Source of the DNA: Collybiopsis luxurians FD-317 M1
Lineage: Eukaryota; Basidiomycota; Agaricomycetes; Agaricales; Omphalotaceae
Length of the DNA stretch: 64,000 bases
Direction of reading: 5' to 3'
Assembly (NCBI GenBank): GCA_000827265.1
Contig: KN834827.1
Location: 48,525 to 112,524, forward strand
In this document: positions 10,787 through 23,790 of the stretch, piece after piece
Numbering within the stretch: position 1 is the stretch's first letter
Layout of the letters: the number at the start of each line of letters is the position of its first letter
Program-made: the position numbers and the translations under genes
The notes under the pieces: model-generated
Told to the model about the DNA's origin: nothing
What the model saw: the letters and a program-made list of their open reading frames with translations, nothing else
Databases searched by the model: none

Positions 10787-13700
10787 GAGCTGCATTTATG
10801 AGATTCCAGGGACAAAATGAAATTATGATTCAAGGTGAGTCACGGATAGCATATGAAGGAAAACCGAAGTGTTACAAATTGATGCGTAGACGTCCTAGTG
10901 CATGCCGGTCTTCATTAGTGAGGGGGGTATAATTCTCATTAGCAAAGTTTCCACTGGAATGCTGTCCAAAAGAAGAATGTTATTGAGGGTAATCAAGGCT
11001 AGTAAGGGGGGAGGGGGAGGAGGGGGGCATAGCGAAACTCTCCGACAACGATTGCCAAAGAGCAGGGGAGGAAAGGATGATAATGGGTACATAGGCCCCG
11101 CTTGGGGAAGTAAGAGCTCTTGTGTTATATTGCGCTTGATATGTCACTCAGCGTACTCCTTCTTTTCTTGTCTACTCCGGCCGGTGTTGTCCATCCTTGT
11201 ATGACTTGGGCGACGACTAGAGCAAAGAAAATAAGCACCTGTATAATGCTGCGCTGTTCGGACGAAAACTTCCGGTGCTTTAGTCTACATCCACCACCAT
11301 CGTTAACGCAGAGCCTTTATATCTTTTATTCCACTTGCTAAACCTCCTTTTCAAAGTTTTCTAAGGCCACCTCATGCATGCAACGTTGTCAAGTGGATAG
11401 TCCCATTTGTCCGCCTCAAAATCGGTGCATTCATTTGCTGAATTCAACAGTCGCTCTTTTCATTGAACCCCGTTGTAGTACTCAAGCAGATCATACACAG
11501 ACGTCTGAATATGATTGGCTCTCCTTGTCTCCAGATCCAGTGCTTCCATTCAGCATTTATCGCAGATTCTTTGACATTCCGTCATTCCACTATCCAGATC
11601 CTCATCTTCTCTCCCCAGTATCCTTAGCTTTCATACATTTATATCCTTGTCGAAACTTCCTTATCCTCCAACTACCATCTCCCTCAGCTGTATAATTAGG
11701 AATCTGAAGGAAATCATGGCCCTTCAATGCACATCGGCGATCTTGCTCCTTTTGTTCTGCTGTTTATCAGGCTGCTCACCCTAATCTGTATGGACAGTTG
11801 ATTAGTTGGGTGACTGGAGAGGGAATTGTGACCGGGTCTGTGAAGGGTGAGTTTCGAGTTTGTTATTTCATCGATATATATTGATCATATTCCGATGTGG
11901 TGGGACCGATGACCGTCATAAACCTCTGTCTATTCCACCCATTATTGAGCACCATCAAGAAACCTCACCGAGAACGACTCACAACTGATTCTTTATGTCT
12001 CTCTTTGCGCTCTCCTTGCTTTTCCATCATCACCCTACTCCGACGCAAATAGTTATACGCCCATTCATGTACTCACCGAAGCCGTTACTTTCTTTGTCAG
12101 GAATTCGAATATGTATGTCACTAGTAAAGACTCTGCATGGAGAAAATGTTGGTTTGTTTTCGAGCTATTGCGCATAACCAGAATTGCGATACTTGGGTTT
12201 AATTTCTAGGCTGTTTTACGATGGTATTCAGTCCACTTGTAATATTTTAAGTAGCACGTATCTACATTGTACTCGGAAACAGCGGTGAAATAAAGATGAA
12301 CTATGTCGAACACAAGAAGGCGGGAAGGATGGATACTGATTTGCCAAGGCGAGACTACGGCTGGCTGTTCACGTCAATCCTTCAGCTGAATGCGCGATAG
12401 GCGTTCCTCTGAGTTATGCATAATATTTGACAAGAAAAGCAGGCATAGTTTAGAGGGGTAGATCCTAAATTTGAAACAATAAAAATGTGGAGGTAAATGA
12501 GACAGTAATATGGAGCAGGACCTGAAAGACTAAACTGATCTAAAATCTTTGTGTTAGCTGAACTTGTCGATGGGTAAATGTCACTAGTTGGCCAGTGGAG
12601 AAAAGATTCGCCTAGTGCTAGCCCGGGTTTGATGGCTTGTATCTCTCTCGCTCAGCTTAAACCGCTTTCCATTCTTGGCTATGGCTTGAGCGATGACGGT
12701 ATGTTTAGAGGAAAGAAAAACAAGCGCCCATACGATGCCTCAGCCTTAGCTCCGGGGCTTCAGTTTACATCCACCACCATCGTCACTGCAGGGCCTTTAT
12801 ATCCTTTACTCTTACTTCGAAATCATGCATTCTGGTACCACCTCACGCAAAGTGGTGGATTGGCTAGTCCTATCTCATCTCATAAAATAGGTGCGTTTAT
12901 AATTACTTGCCTATTTCAACGGTCGCGCTTTTTGTTGAAGCCTCTCGTAATACTCAGACAGGTCATACTTCGCCGTCGGAACATGTTCGACTTTTCTTGT
13001 CTCTGCATCCAGCACTTTTATCCAGAATTCAACGCAGATCCTTCGACACTCCTTTCTTCCACTATCAGAGCCCTTGTCGTCTCTGCCCAGTATCCTCCTC
13101 GGCTTCGATACATCCACATCATTCACGAAATTCCCTTAATCCTTCAACGGCCATTTCTCTCATCCGCATATTCAGGAATCGGGAGAAAATCATATCTCCT
13201 CAATGCACTATTTTATCGGCAATCTTGTGCCCCTTGTGATCCTGTTTTTCAAGCTCTTCCCCCGATCGACTTGGACGTTGGATGAGTTGGGTAGCTGGAG
13301 AAGAAAGTGAAACTGGGTTTGTCAAGGGTGACTATCGAGTTTGCTATTTCTACGCCTCTCTCTACGCTCTCCTTGCATTTCCGCTATCACCCTACTCCTA
13401 CGCAAATGTAAAACGCGCATCCACGTGCGAATCCGAGGGCGTTTCATGACCCTTCGTCGCAAGGGAGCACCCGAATACGGCTATTCAGGCCGTGATCACC
13501 CGGGAGTGTTTCCGCTCACACCTAAGTACAAGCTGTCAATGCAACATATGGGGATGTAACGCTGAGCGGTAGGCGCTGTGGATAAGGTATAGAGACGTTG
13601 GGAAGGTCGTTGATCGTGAAACCATCAGCTATCCCAGCGAAACGAACATCGAGGAAAATAGGAATTTACGTTGAGGATAAATTTCGTTCAAGGTTTTGTT

Positions 13701-14283
13701 CCATTTTACCCTATCTTGCTCATTGTCATTTCCATATCAATAAATTTCCTATTCTCCCGTCTCTTTACCTCCTCATCTATACCTTTGTTCCCAGAGATCC
13801 GTTCCTATGATTCCGAAAATATCATTTATGACCTGGCTTGTGAATTGTCCACCCTCAGTGTATTCTGTATTTGCAGAACAATGTATTATGATTATCTACA
13901 TAGGTAACGACGTTAGAGTATACGCCCATGTCCAATTCATTCAAAGATGGGCAAATTCTTTGCCGACTCGGTGTCACCCCACCGCTTAGCAGTTCCGTTT
14001 CAGGCTTGTTATTTGACGTGAGCTGTATCCGCTACAGAATTCCTCATGCAAAGTCGAATGTAGGGAGAGAACTCGATGGTGCTATGTGTATGCACTGTGG
14101 GGAGAAAAATCATTCAGAATTTCAAACCGAGTGGCTATCGCTGTAGTATTTACATGTAAATGTACTAGTACAAGAAAAAGGCGACAAGAAAATAAGAGAG
14201 ATGAAATGGGAATTATGAAACTGAAGTTCGGAACAATCATTAAGGTCGCAACGGAAGTGGCTTAACAAATACCTACCGCGTAG
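10787..14283. repeat. Spacer repeat Y, two joined partial copies
   Basis: The interval begins with the sequence that follows family Z in the other spacers (GGGAGCTGCATTTA...), then continues with two related pyrimidine-rich blocks, about 11100-12165 and 12166-14170. The second block is homologous to 21000-23300, 34900-36350, 45000-46500 and 58060-59580. The small frame that is open at 22227 and 58519 begins at 13203 here but meets an in-frame TGA near 13309, and its intron and second-exon start are deleted. A G-rich run of mixed GGG tracts lies at 11007-11028. The last 130 bp before 14284 are conserved downstream of the other NLR genes and probably belong to the NLR2 3' UTR. Confidence 0.6.
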
Positions 14284-17200
14284 TCAGTCCGAAGACCCAG
14301 TTGTGGGAGTGTAGCACTTTGCCCAGTTCTCCCCAATACAGTCCCAATTGAACTGGACAGAAGTATGACCTCCGCGGCGAGAGATTATGCACAGACAATG
14401 AGGTGTAAGCAAAGTGTGCGATAGGGATGGGGGAAGCCACATTAAGCGTTGTTCAGAAGAGTGATATGGCTTAACCCATCCTTGATTATCAGCATTCCAA
14501 CGTGCATATGAAGAATTCATTGGGGAAGAGGGGGAAATGAGAGGAAGGCCAAAGTCAGGTTGAGGATGATCTCCATCACCAGATTCATTCTGTGTTTTTG
14601 ATAGGATGTTGGTTGCATGGTCCGAGGAAGGAGCAGCAGAAAGAGCGTAGTCAACATGGCTAGTCTCTCCCTTATGCCGTTGACCAGTAGCTGCATCCCA
14701 TATGTGAATAGATTGATCCTTTGAACCTGACATAACTTTGGATCCATCTGGTAAAAAGGCAACTGAATAAATCCAATCAGTGTGACCATCCATTACCTTG
14801 AGCTGCTCTCCAGTTGTGGCATCCCATATGCGGACTGTTCTATCATCTGATCCTGACACTATCTTGGATCCATCTGGTGAAAAGGCAACTGCCCGCACCC
14901 TATCAGCATGCCCTTTTATCTGCTGGAGCTGCTCTCCAGCTGCTACATCCCAAACACAGAGAGTATGATCTGTTGATCCTGACACAACCCTTGCACCATC
15001 AAATGAGAAAGTGACTGAAAGAACAATGCCTGTATGGCCATCCATCTGCTTCAGTTGTTCTCCAGATATAGCATCCCATATGCAGACAGTTTTATCACTT
15101 GATCCTGACACAATTTTTAGCCCATCTGATGAAAAAGCCACTGAGTAGACCACTCCTGCATGTCCATTCAACTGCTTCAGCTCCACTCCAGTTACAGCAT
15201 TCCATATATGGATACTTTGATCTGCCAAGCCTGAAACAATTTTGGATCCATTCAATGAAAAGGCTACAGAGCAAACCCTGCCAGAGTGACCACACATCTG
15301 TTTGAGCTGGCCACCAGTTGCTGTATCCCATATGCAGACAGTGTTATCATCTGATCCTGACACAACCCTGGATCCATCTGATGAAAATGCAACTGAGTTG
15401 ACCTCATCTGTATGACCATCCATTTGCTTGAGCTTATCTCCAGTCAATGCATCCCATATGCAGATAGTTCTATCTGCAGATCCTGATACAACTTTGGATC
15501 CATCAGATGAAAATGCTACAGAGTAAACAGTGCCGGTGTGGCCATCCACTGGCTTGGGTTGGTCTACAATGATGGCATCCCATATCCGGATGGTTCTATC
15601 ATCTGATCCAGATATAATTTTAGATCCCTCTGGGGAAAAAGCCACTGAACTAACCCATCCAGTATGGCCATCCAGCTGCTTGAGCTGTTCTCCAGTTGCT
15701 GCATCCCATACGCGGACCGTTTGATCATCTGATCCTGACACAACCAGGGATCCATCAGAGGAAAATGCAACTAATTTGACCTCATCTATATGACCATTCA
15801 TTTGATTGAGCTTGTCTCCAGTTACTGCGTCCCATATACACACAGTGTGATCTGCTGATCCTGAAACCAATCTTGCCCCATCTAATGAAAATACAACTGA
15901 CCTAACACTACTGGAATGCCCATTAATTTGCTTAAGCTCTGCTCCGGTGCTTGCATTCCATATACAAATAGTTTTATCTGCAGATCCTGAGACTATCTTG
16001 GTTCCATCTGGTGAGAAAGCTGCTGAAAAAACTGTGCTAGTGTGGCCAACTATTCCAATGAGTCTGTTACCAGTGACTGCATCCCACATACGGATAGTTC
16101 TATCCAATGATCCTGACACAACTTTGCTACCATCCGGTGAAAAGGCAACTGAATGAATGGAATTAGTGTGACCATTCATGATCATCTCCTGTTCTCCAGT
16201 TACTGCATTCCATAACCTGACAGTTTCATCATATGAACCTGATATTATTTTGGATCCATCTGATGAAAAAGCAACTGAGCGAACCCAATCAGTATGACCT
16301 TTCATCTGCAGGAGTTGTTCACCAGTAAGTGCATCCCATATGCAGACCATTCCATTATCTGTGCCAGAAACAAGTTTCAATCCATTTGGTGAAAAAGCTA
16401 CTGTGTTGACTAATCTCTTGCATTGTATTTGTAAAATCTCACCCCCGTGATTACTAACACCTGTACATAGCACCTTGGGCACATTCTGAAAATTATCTTT
16501 CCATTTTGCTGCACTTGGAGTTGTTGCAAACTCTGTGGCAAGGCTGGAGAGGTATAAATGTGGAGTAGATAATGATGCCGTGGTCTGTGTGAATGCCTGC
16601 ACTAATCTTTCAACTCCAATCATATTTCCTTTCAATGCTGAAGGTACATCCATCTTTAGCCCAGAGGCATCAGTTGCATGGTTAATTATACAGTAAAATA
16701 CTAAATACCTTGCTTAGCCATCTCTGTAAATCTAGAACTTGTTTGAAACAATCTTCCTTCTTCTGCATTAAATTCATTGCTTCAATCCAAAATAATATCT
16801 TCTTTTTCAACAAGATTGACATTAATTCAAGCAAGGAATCATTGGCTTCTTGTTCAATAAGGTGCGGAATCCAATATTGAAGTGCATACCCCAGCTCATT
16901 TCCAAACCTATCTTTGACTTTAATCTGCAGATTCGCCACTTCTGAGTCCAGTTTCCAAGATGTTTGAAGATCACACATATTGAACTCCAGTCTGCTCTGC
17001 AGAATGCCCATACAGTTTTTGGAACGGTCAATGCTCTGTTTTTTTATTGAGGATTCTGGAAAAAAATCAAGAAATGACTTGTGGTATATATATATATACT
17101 GATCCTTGTTATATGCAATTGCATGTAATGCAGCCACTACACGAGTCACTAACTCCTTATCAGCTTTTTCCCCAGGTGTGGTCACAAGCTCTGCTAGCAT

Positions 17201-19546
17201 TGACACCGTGAGAGGCTGCTTCGCACACATAATGGTACTAATTATCTTTTCAGATTCAGTGTACAGTGGACCCTTCTCGTTGCCAAGAACATCCTTCAGG
17301 ATCCTCCCATACAGTGCAGTCAGACCCAATTCCATTGAGAACATGGTATTTTGATCTCTAAGTAGCTTTTTTAGCTGCTTAGCCTGCATCAAAGGTGTCA
17401 TAGAGACGGTGCTTTCGGGATTCTTAGAAATGTAACGGATGGCTGTTGCAGCATAAATAAACAGACCATTACATTGTTTAGCCAGCTGATTCAATTCAGT
17501 TGCACACTCTGGTACTAAGTCCTTGAGTTTAACAGAAATGTATTTGAAAATATCCTGCAAGGCAGCATCTTTTTCCACATCCTGAAGATGACAGATAGTC
17601 TTAGAAGACAGTTGCTCATTGCATACATTTGCAATGTTCTGGTCAGGTCGGCTAGTGACCAGAATTTTTAGTCCATGAATACCATCCACTCCTTCCAGGA
17701 GTTGTTTCAAAATATTATAACCTCCATTGTTCTCCAATTCATCAAGTGCATCAAGAACAATAAGCCACTTTAATACCTGGCTTTCAGCAATCTTTTTCCA
17801 TGGTCCAAGCAGAAGGCTAGCCACATGAGATTCTGGCTTTTTTACAGCCTTTGGTTCCAGAGCAACAAGTTCATCTTGCAGCGCTGTACAGCTACTACTT
17901 AACTCATATGCCACCGTAGGAATCACATTCCTTTGATCCCTCAAGTCTGGAAGCTGCCGAGAGCAAAAAATGAGGCACCTAGTTGGCAGTTCCCACCCTT
18001 TTTACTATACTCTTCACAGATTGTTTTTGCAATGGTGGATTTTCCTGTTCCAGCTATGCCACTGATCCAGAAAATTGGTGGACAGGACGGAGAATTATCA
18101 GCCACCCAGGTATGAAGCTGGGCCAGTATGCCAGTGCGAGTGTCAGCAGTACAACATTCTCTGTTGGTAGCAAAATAATCCGCATTTTGAGCTTTTGGCC
18201 ACTCTTGAATCTAAATTATGGCATTGAAGCTCAACTTCTGACACAGTGCTCTCTAGGTGTGGCAGCTTACCATGCTTTGCCATTTATTATCTTGCTTCAG
18301 AGATAGGTCCAGAAATATCTGTTATCCAGTGTCATTGGATCATGAAGTACCATAGTCCACAATTAACATACACCTGAAGTTTCTCCCTTTCCATTCTCAT
18401 TTTATCCACTACTGTTTGGACTTGGGATTTTATTTCAGTAGCATTGAAACCTTGCCTTATGACACTGTGTTGTTGCATATCATACAACACCTTTGATTGT
18501 TGGACAAGAAATCTATTTAAGGATTTAGTAAGTGGGTCAATGATTGACACATGATTGAAGATGCAGTATTACCCAGCAAATTTGGTACATTGATCCTTGG
18601 CAATACCTTTCAAAAGAGCTTCATTGATTATTTGAAGATAATCCATAATGTCACCAGACAGTTTCTCCATCTGCTCTTTGTTATCCATGGCAGACTAAAG
18701 TAAACTTAAGATAAGATGACAATGGTTGAGTTTGAATGCACAAACCTCTGCTGCACTGGATATGACATTGAAGACAGAAACAGGACCTTTAAATGGGGTA
18801 CCTTCAAGAAAAGGCTCAATGACTTCTGTAAGCTTGTGCAGACTCTTCCAAGTCTGTAGAGCTGCCTTGCGAACAGGGGACATTTTAGACTCATTGTTGA
18901 TATCCGCTAGAGTCAATAGGTCAGGTGGCACAAGGGTTTGGTTATCAAACTCTGTTGAGATGGACAGATAAGTCATTGGTCACTACATCAGTAGACTGGA
19001 GACAAACCATGGGCTGGAGACTCATTGCTGGCAGGCATATTGACTGGAGTTTCAAGGTATACTTAAGACTTCCATTTCGGTCATTACACTTTAGGACTCA
19101 TACCAGGAGTGGCTTCAGGAGGGATAACGGTTTTTGGGAGCATTCCAGCTGCCGTTTCAATGGTACCACTATAATTAGCGCCATCATTGGCGGGATCTAT
19201 GTCAATAGTCACATGAAAATTCAGCTATCAGATCAGCAGAAGCAAGGCGCACTGTTCACAGCCGCTTGATTGTCTGCATGCATAGTCGCTAAATCAAGAA
19301 AAATATTAGATCATTGTCATGTAACGTTGTACTGGGCTTACTGCCTTGGGGTTGAGTAAGACCAGGATTGTTATCAGATCCCATCACTGTCATCCCGCTA
19401 TTATTTTTATACGCGCTATTAGACCTAACATTCATCGGAGTAGGGGATTCATTGCCGGAACGGCGGAATTTGAATAATCCCCAACAACTCCTCTTACGCT
19501 TGGAAGTGGTGTTTCGTTCAGCCTGAGATTTGTTGTGTTTTGCCAT
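14284..19546 (-). CDS. NLR2: class-B NACHT-WD40 receptor with a single 1-nt frameshift
   Basis: A ten-exon STAND receptor. Exon ends from splice signals: 19546-19342, 19288-19253, 19196-19104, 19043-19008, 18951-18746, 18694-18573, 18512-18374, 18318-18271, 18210-16709, 16653-14284. All phases agree except in exon 9. There a T run is six long instead of seven as in NLR4 and NLR6 (A run 17965-17970 on the plus strand), so the exon is 1 nt short of a multiple of three. The start is the ATG of 'MAKHNKSQ', conserved in NLR5. The leader is basic (SKRKR). The helical region follows, then NACHT with Walker A GIAGTGKST and Walker B IVLDALDEL, then 14 WD40 repeats and a tail ending 'WAKCYTPTTGSSD'. 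Because the rest is fully open, the frameshift may be an assembly error or a very recent loss. Fungal NACHT-WD40 proteins act in non-self recognition; the ligand is unknown. Confidence 0.85.
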
Positions 19547-19735
19547 CGAGTTTGAGTATCGAGAAAGACAAGTCAACTTGTTGGGGGAAAGAAGGAAAAG
19601 GTGCGTTTGCAACGTGTTTGACCTTATGTCAGTTTACGCGGAGATACAGCTGAGTTTGAATATGGCAACGTCACGGTAAAGCTTCAAAAGATGCAACGAG
19701 GACAAATTGATGGTCAAATGACCGGAGCTATCGGA
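19547..19735 (-). promoter_or_regulatory. Conserved upstream block of NLR2 with palindromic site
   Basis: About 190 bp upstream of the start codon is shared with the corresponding regions of NLR3 and NLR5, although NLR2 belongs to the other class. Conserved pieces include GTGCGTTTGCAACGTGTTTG, GCGGAGATACA and the inverted repeat GGTCAAATGACC (19712-19723). These are candidate promoter and 5' UTR elements. No factor is assigned. Confidence 0.5.
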
Positions 19736-20579
19736 GGCTACATAATCTTTTACCGGGACAGTTATTCTGCAGGCAGTCCACGAGACCCTTTTTGGTATGA
19801 CTGTTCGTGATCTCTGGCTGTTAGCGCTCAGAACTTTTTATTCATTGGCAGAGTTAATGGCCGCGGTCAGCTGCATGTGTCTGCTCCGTCTGTTCCGCAT
19901 TTCACGGTCAAGATATAAAGATATCAGGCACACACTTATACACTGGGGCATCCGCATAAACAAGATATCGATTGCTTTCTGATGCCTTTGAATGTGTAGT
20001 TAAGTATTCTCAAACCCTTACTCAATCAGCTTCAATGTAGCTTTTAAATTCAATCATAAAAGAGCTTTCCTAAGCCACTGGTTCTAAGAAATACAATTCA
20101 GCAAATCGGGAAGTCGATCGCTTCCTTGGGTCGTTGAGCAAAAAAACCAAAAAAAAAAANNNNNNNNNNNNNNNNNNNNNNNNNNNNNNNNNNNNNNNNN
20201 NNNNNNNNNNNNNNNNNNNNNNNNNNNNNNNNNNNNNNNNNNNNNNNNNNNNNNNNNNNNNNNNNNNNNNNNNNNNNNNNNNNNNNNNNNNNNNNNNNNN
20301 NNNNNNNNNNNNNNNNNNNNNNNNNNNNNNNNNNNNNNNNNNNNNNNNNNNNNNNNNNNNNNNNNNNNNNNNNNNNNNNNNNNNNNNNNNNNNNNNNNNN
20401 NNNNNNNNNNNNNNNNNNNNNNNNNNNNNNNNNNNNNNNNNNNNNNNNNNNNNNNNNNNNNNNNNNAAAAAAAAAAAAAAAAAAAGAAAAGAAAAAAATA
20501 CGTATTATTCCTTATCTCAATCAATTCTCGCATAACTTGAGCTAAATCCTTCGAAACTGAAACCATAACATTTCCGTTG
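19736..20579. other. Spacer with assembly gap
   Basis: No gene is recognised. A run of 307 Ns (20160-20466) lies between A-rich stretches on both sides, suggesting a homopolymer or microsatellite that could not be sequenced through. Open frames crossing the Ns are meaningless. Confidence 0.9.
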
Positions 20580-22226
20580 CCCTCGAAGCTCCAACCGTGG
20601 CGCAATGAGAATTTCCGTTGCTTAGCAGAACGTGATATTAGTCAGTTAACTTCTGGGCTAAAGCCCATGGGATCGTGCGTGTGGCGTCATACTAATTTGA
20701 CAGCTGGATCCTACTTTACAGCGCCGGTGAAGAACACAGGCACAGTGTTTCCTAGCAATTTAGGAAATACAGAGTAGCAGACATCTATCAAAATACTCCC
20801 ACTTTGAGGCAAATGCTGGGACCGAGGATGTAATATCTACTATGTTCAAGCTCGTCAAGTTGCGACTCGCGCTATAGGTCACTGTGTAATAGAGAAGCGG
20901 AGGGAGGGTATTTGGATGAATGGACGGCTTCTGAATGAAACTGAACCACTGTATGCAACTGGTAAAGAGTATGAAAGCAGGAAATATTTGTTTATTTGAT
21001 CAGGTAATGAGCATAAATGAAATCGCGATACTTGGTTTTAATTTCTGAGCTGTTTTACGATGGCAACCAACTGCTTGCAATATTTTACATGGCGTGCGTA
21101 TACATTGTACTCGAAAACAGGGGTGAAATGGAGATGTGCTACGTGTCCCAAAAGGCTGGAAGGATGAATACCGAGTCGTCAAGGAGAGACTATGGCCGGC
21201 TGTTCAAGTTGACCTTTCAGCTGAACGCCCATGAGATGTACCTTTTAGTTATGCATAGTATTTGTCCAGAGAACAAGTGTGTAGAAGCTAAATTAGACAA
21301 GATGGTAATGTGAGGGTAAACGAATCGGTAATAGGGAGCACGGAGAGTACCTGTAAAGCTCGAACTGATTTGCAAACTTCGTGTCAGCTGGACTATTTTC
21401 TCAAAAACTAACAATCTCATGCCATAAAATTGGTGTGCGAAGGCGAGAACAAAGAGAATTGTGCAGCGAATAAGGATAAATTTTCAGACCAGCCCTCATC
21501 AGGAGTTAGAAAGGTCAAGGTCAAGTCAAGTGCGCCATGGAAAGACTGCATCAATGGATGAGTGTCGCTAGTTGGCTAGCGGAAAAAAAGACTTGCTTGG
21601 TGTTAGCCTGTGTTTGATCGTTTGTATCCCTTCTGGATCGTTCCTTCGCATCTTGGCTCCTCCAGCGTTAACCGCTTTCCATTCTTGGCTATGGCATGAG
21701 CGATGACGGTATGTTTAGAGGAAAGAAAAATAAACGCTCATATGACACCTCGGCCTTTGGAATCCAGGGCCGGAAGCTCCGGGGCTTCGGTTCATGTCCA
21801 CCATCATCGTCACTGCAGGGCCTTTATATCCTTTACTCTTACTTCGAAATGCATTCTGATACCACCTCACACCAAGTGGTGGATTAGGTAGTCCTATCTC
21901 GTCCTGTTCCGCTAAAGTAGGTGCGTTTACTTGCTTATTTCAATGGTCGTGCTTCTCATTGAATTTTCTCGTAGTACTCAAACAGGCCATACACAGACGT
22001 CGGAACGTGTTCGACTCTTCTTGTCTCTGCATCCAGCACTTCTATCCAGAATTCGATGCAGACCCTTCGACACTCCTTTCTTCCACTATCAGAGCCCTTG
22101 TCGTCTCTGCCCAGTATCCTCCTCAGCTTCGATACATCCTCGTCATCGTCGAAATTCCCTTAATCCTTCAACGGCCATTTCTCTCACCCGCAGATTCAAG
22201 AATCGGGAGGAAATCATAGCTCCTCA
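20580..22226. repeat. Spacer repeat Y (copy downstream of NLR3), 5' part
   Basis: From about 21000 this is homologous to 12170-13200, including the stretch with ATTTCTGAGCTGTTTTACGATGG and the GGCTATGGC.TGAGCGATGACGG block at 21690. From about 21780 it aligns with the Y copies at 34900, 45000 and 58060. Open frames here are short and pyrimidine-strand driven, and I do not support any of them before 22227. The 400 bp before 21000 are unique and show nothing recognisable. Confidence 0.5.
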
Positions 22227-22556
22227 ATGCACTATTTTATCAGCAATCTTGCGCCCCTTGTGACGCTGTTTTTCAAGCTCTTCCGCCGATCGACTTGTAC
22301 GTTTGATGAGTTGGGTAGCTGGAGAAGGAAGTGTGACCGGGATTATGAAGGGTGAGTATCGAGTTTGCTAGTTCATCGATCTTTGTTGATTGTATTCTGA
22401 TATAGCGGGACCAACAACGGCAGCCACCTCCGTCTACTCCACACATTCCTGAGCGCCATCAAGACGCCTCACCGAAGGCACCCACGGCACTCTTTCTACG
22501 CCTCTCTCTACGCTCTCCTGCATTTCCGCTATCACCCTACTCCTACGCAAATGTAA
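22227..22556 (+). CDS. Small two-exon gene in repeat Y, 91 codons, unknown function
   Basis: Exon 1 (22227-22351) starts 'MHYFISNLAPLVTLFFKLF', a hydrophobic stretch that could be a signal anchor or single membrane helix, and continues 'TFDELGSWRRK'. A 54-nt intron (GTGAGT...TAG, 22352-22405) joins in frame to exon 2 (22406-22556), which is basic and histidine-rich ('RRHPRHSFYASLYALL'). The same splice signals recur in the other copies, and the reading frame is also open at 58519-58887. Copies near 13203, 35245 and 45443 are broken by stops. A longer version at 31405 begins 'MAPQWVYLIGN', suggesting that an upstream ATG (here ATAGCT) was lost and that even this copy may be 5'-truncated. The family is not recognised; it may be a decaying gene carried with the duplication. 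Confidence 0.35.
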
Positions 22557-23790
22557 AACTCGATTCCACGTGCGAATCCGAGGGCGTTTCATGACCCTTC
22601 GTCGCAATGGAGCACCCGAATACGGCTATTCAGGCCGTGATCACCCGGGAGTGTTTCTGCTCACACCCAAGTACAAGCTGTCAACGCAACGTATGGGGAT
22701 GTAACGCTGAGCGGTAGGCGCTGTGGATAAGGCATAGAGACGTTGGGAAGGTCATTGATTGTGAAACCATCAGCTATCCCAGTGAAACTGGATATTGAAG
22801 AAAATAGGAATTTACGTAGAGGATAAATTTCGTTCAAGGTTTTGTTCCATTTTACCCTATCCTGCTCATCGTTGTTTCTATATCAATAAATTTCCTATTC
22901 TCCCGTCTCTTTGCCTCCTCATCTATGTCTTTGTTCCCAGAGATCCGTTCCTATGATTCTGAACATATCATTTATGACCTGGCTTGTGTATCATCCACTC
23001 TCAGTGTATTCTGTATTTGCAGAAAAATGTATTATGATTATCTGCATAGGTAACGACGTTAGGGTATACACCCATGTCCAATTCATTCAAAGATGGGCAA
23101 GGTCTTTGCCGACTCAGTGTCACCCCCACCACTTAGCAGTTCCATTTCAGGCTTGCTATTTGACATGAGCTGTGTGCGCTACAGAATTTGTCATTCAAAG
23201 TCAAATATAGGGAGAGAACTCAATGGTGCTATGTGTATGCACTGTGGGGAGAAATATCATTCAGAATTTCAAACCGAGTGGCTATCGCTGTAGTATTTAC
23301 ATGTCTCTATGTAATATATTTTCATAAGTAGAATTACAAAAGTAATAGAACTGTTTTTAGCGATGCGATTCCACTCAAAGCACACTCCGAATGGGAAGTA
23401 AAGTCAAGAACTTAGAACACTGGTTAAGTTTTTTGAGAACACATAATGAAGAGACGGAAAATGAACAGTAACGACGATGAATTTTTAGTTCTCTTTGGGT
23501 ACAGGTTACAGCTATGTAGAGAGACAAGGCATACATGAAACATGGGAGACTTTGGGCGGCAGGTACATGTTTTCACTTATTGATTTAGCAAGCAAGAATC
23601 AGCAAATGCAAGGGCAGATGCTGTCGTACCAAACAATAGTAGACTTTCCATTTCTAACCAAATAGAAATGTACTAGTACAAGAAAAGGCAACAAGAAAAT
23701 AGGAGAGATGAAATGGGAATTATGAAACTGAAGTTCGGAACAATCATTAAGGTCGCAATGGAAGTGGCTTATCGAATACCTACTGTGTAG
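22557..23790. repeat. Spacer repeat Y, 3' part, and probable NLR3 3' UTR
   Basis: This part is shared with 13400-14180, 35580-36640, 45760-46960 and 58850-60040. A frame ending 'LDGAMCMHCGEKNHSEF' style recurs in several copies (here 23093-23293). It has C-x2-C-x4-H spacing but lacks the last cysteine of a zinc knuckle, so I do not call it a domain. The last roughly 150 bp before 23791 are conserved downstream of the NLR genes. They carry a possible 3' UTR intron donor (minus-strand GTAGGTATT just after the stop). Confidence 0.45.

Noticed and set aside
12578..13285. 235-codon plus-strand frame in repeat Y
   Set aside because: The equivalent frames in the other Y copies are interrupted or shifted, and overlapping frames on the same strand are also long. 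The DNA is pyrimidine-rich and simply lacks stops.
15099..15305. Plus-strand frames inside WD40 exons (many, 60-110 codons)
   Set aside because: They are antisense shadows of the repeated WD40 codons and recur with the blade period.
20084..20605. Open frames of 133-173 codons across 20084-20605
   Set aside because: They exist only because the 307-base N gap is read as open sequence.
23093..23293. Zinc-knuckle protein ('CMHCGEKYH')
   Set aside because: The final cysteine of a CCHC knuckle is missing in every copy and flanking frames do not support a protein.
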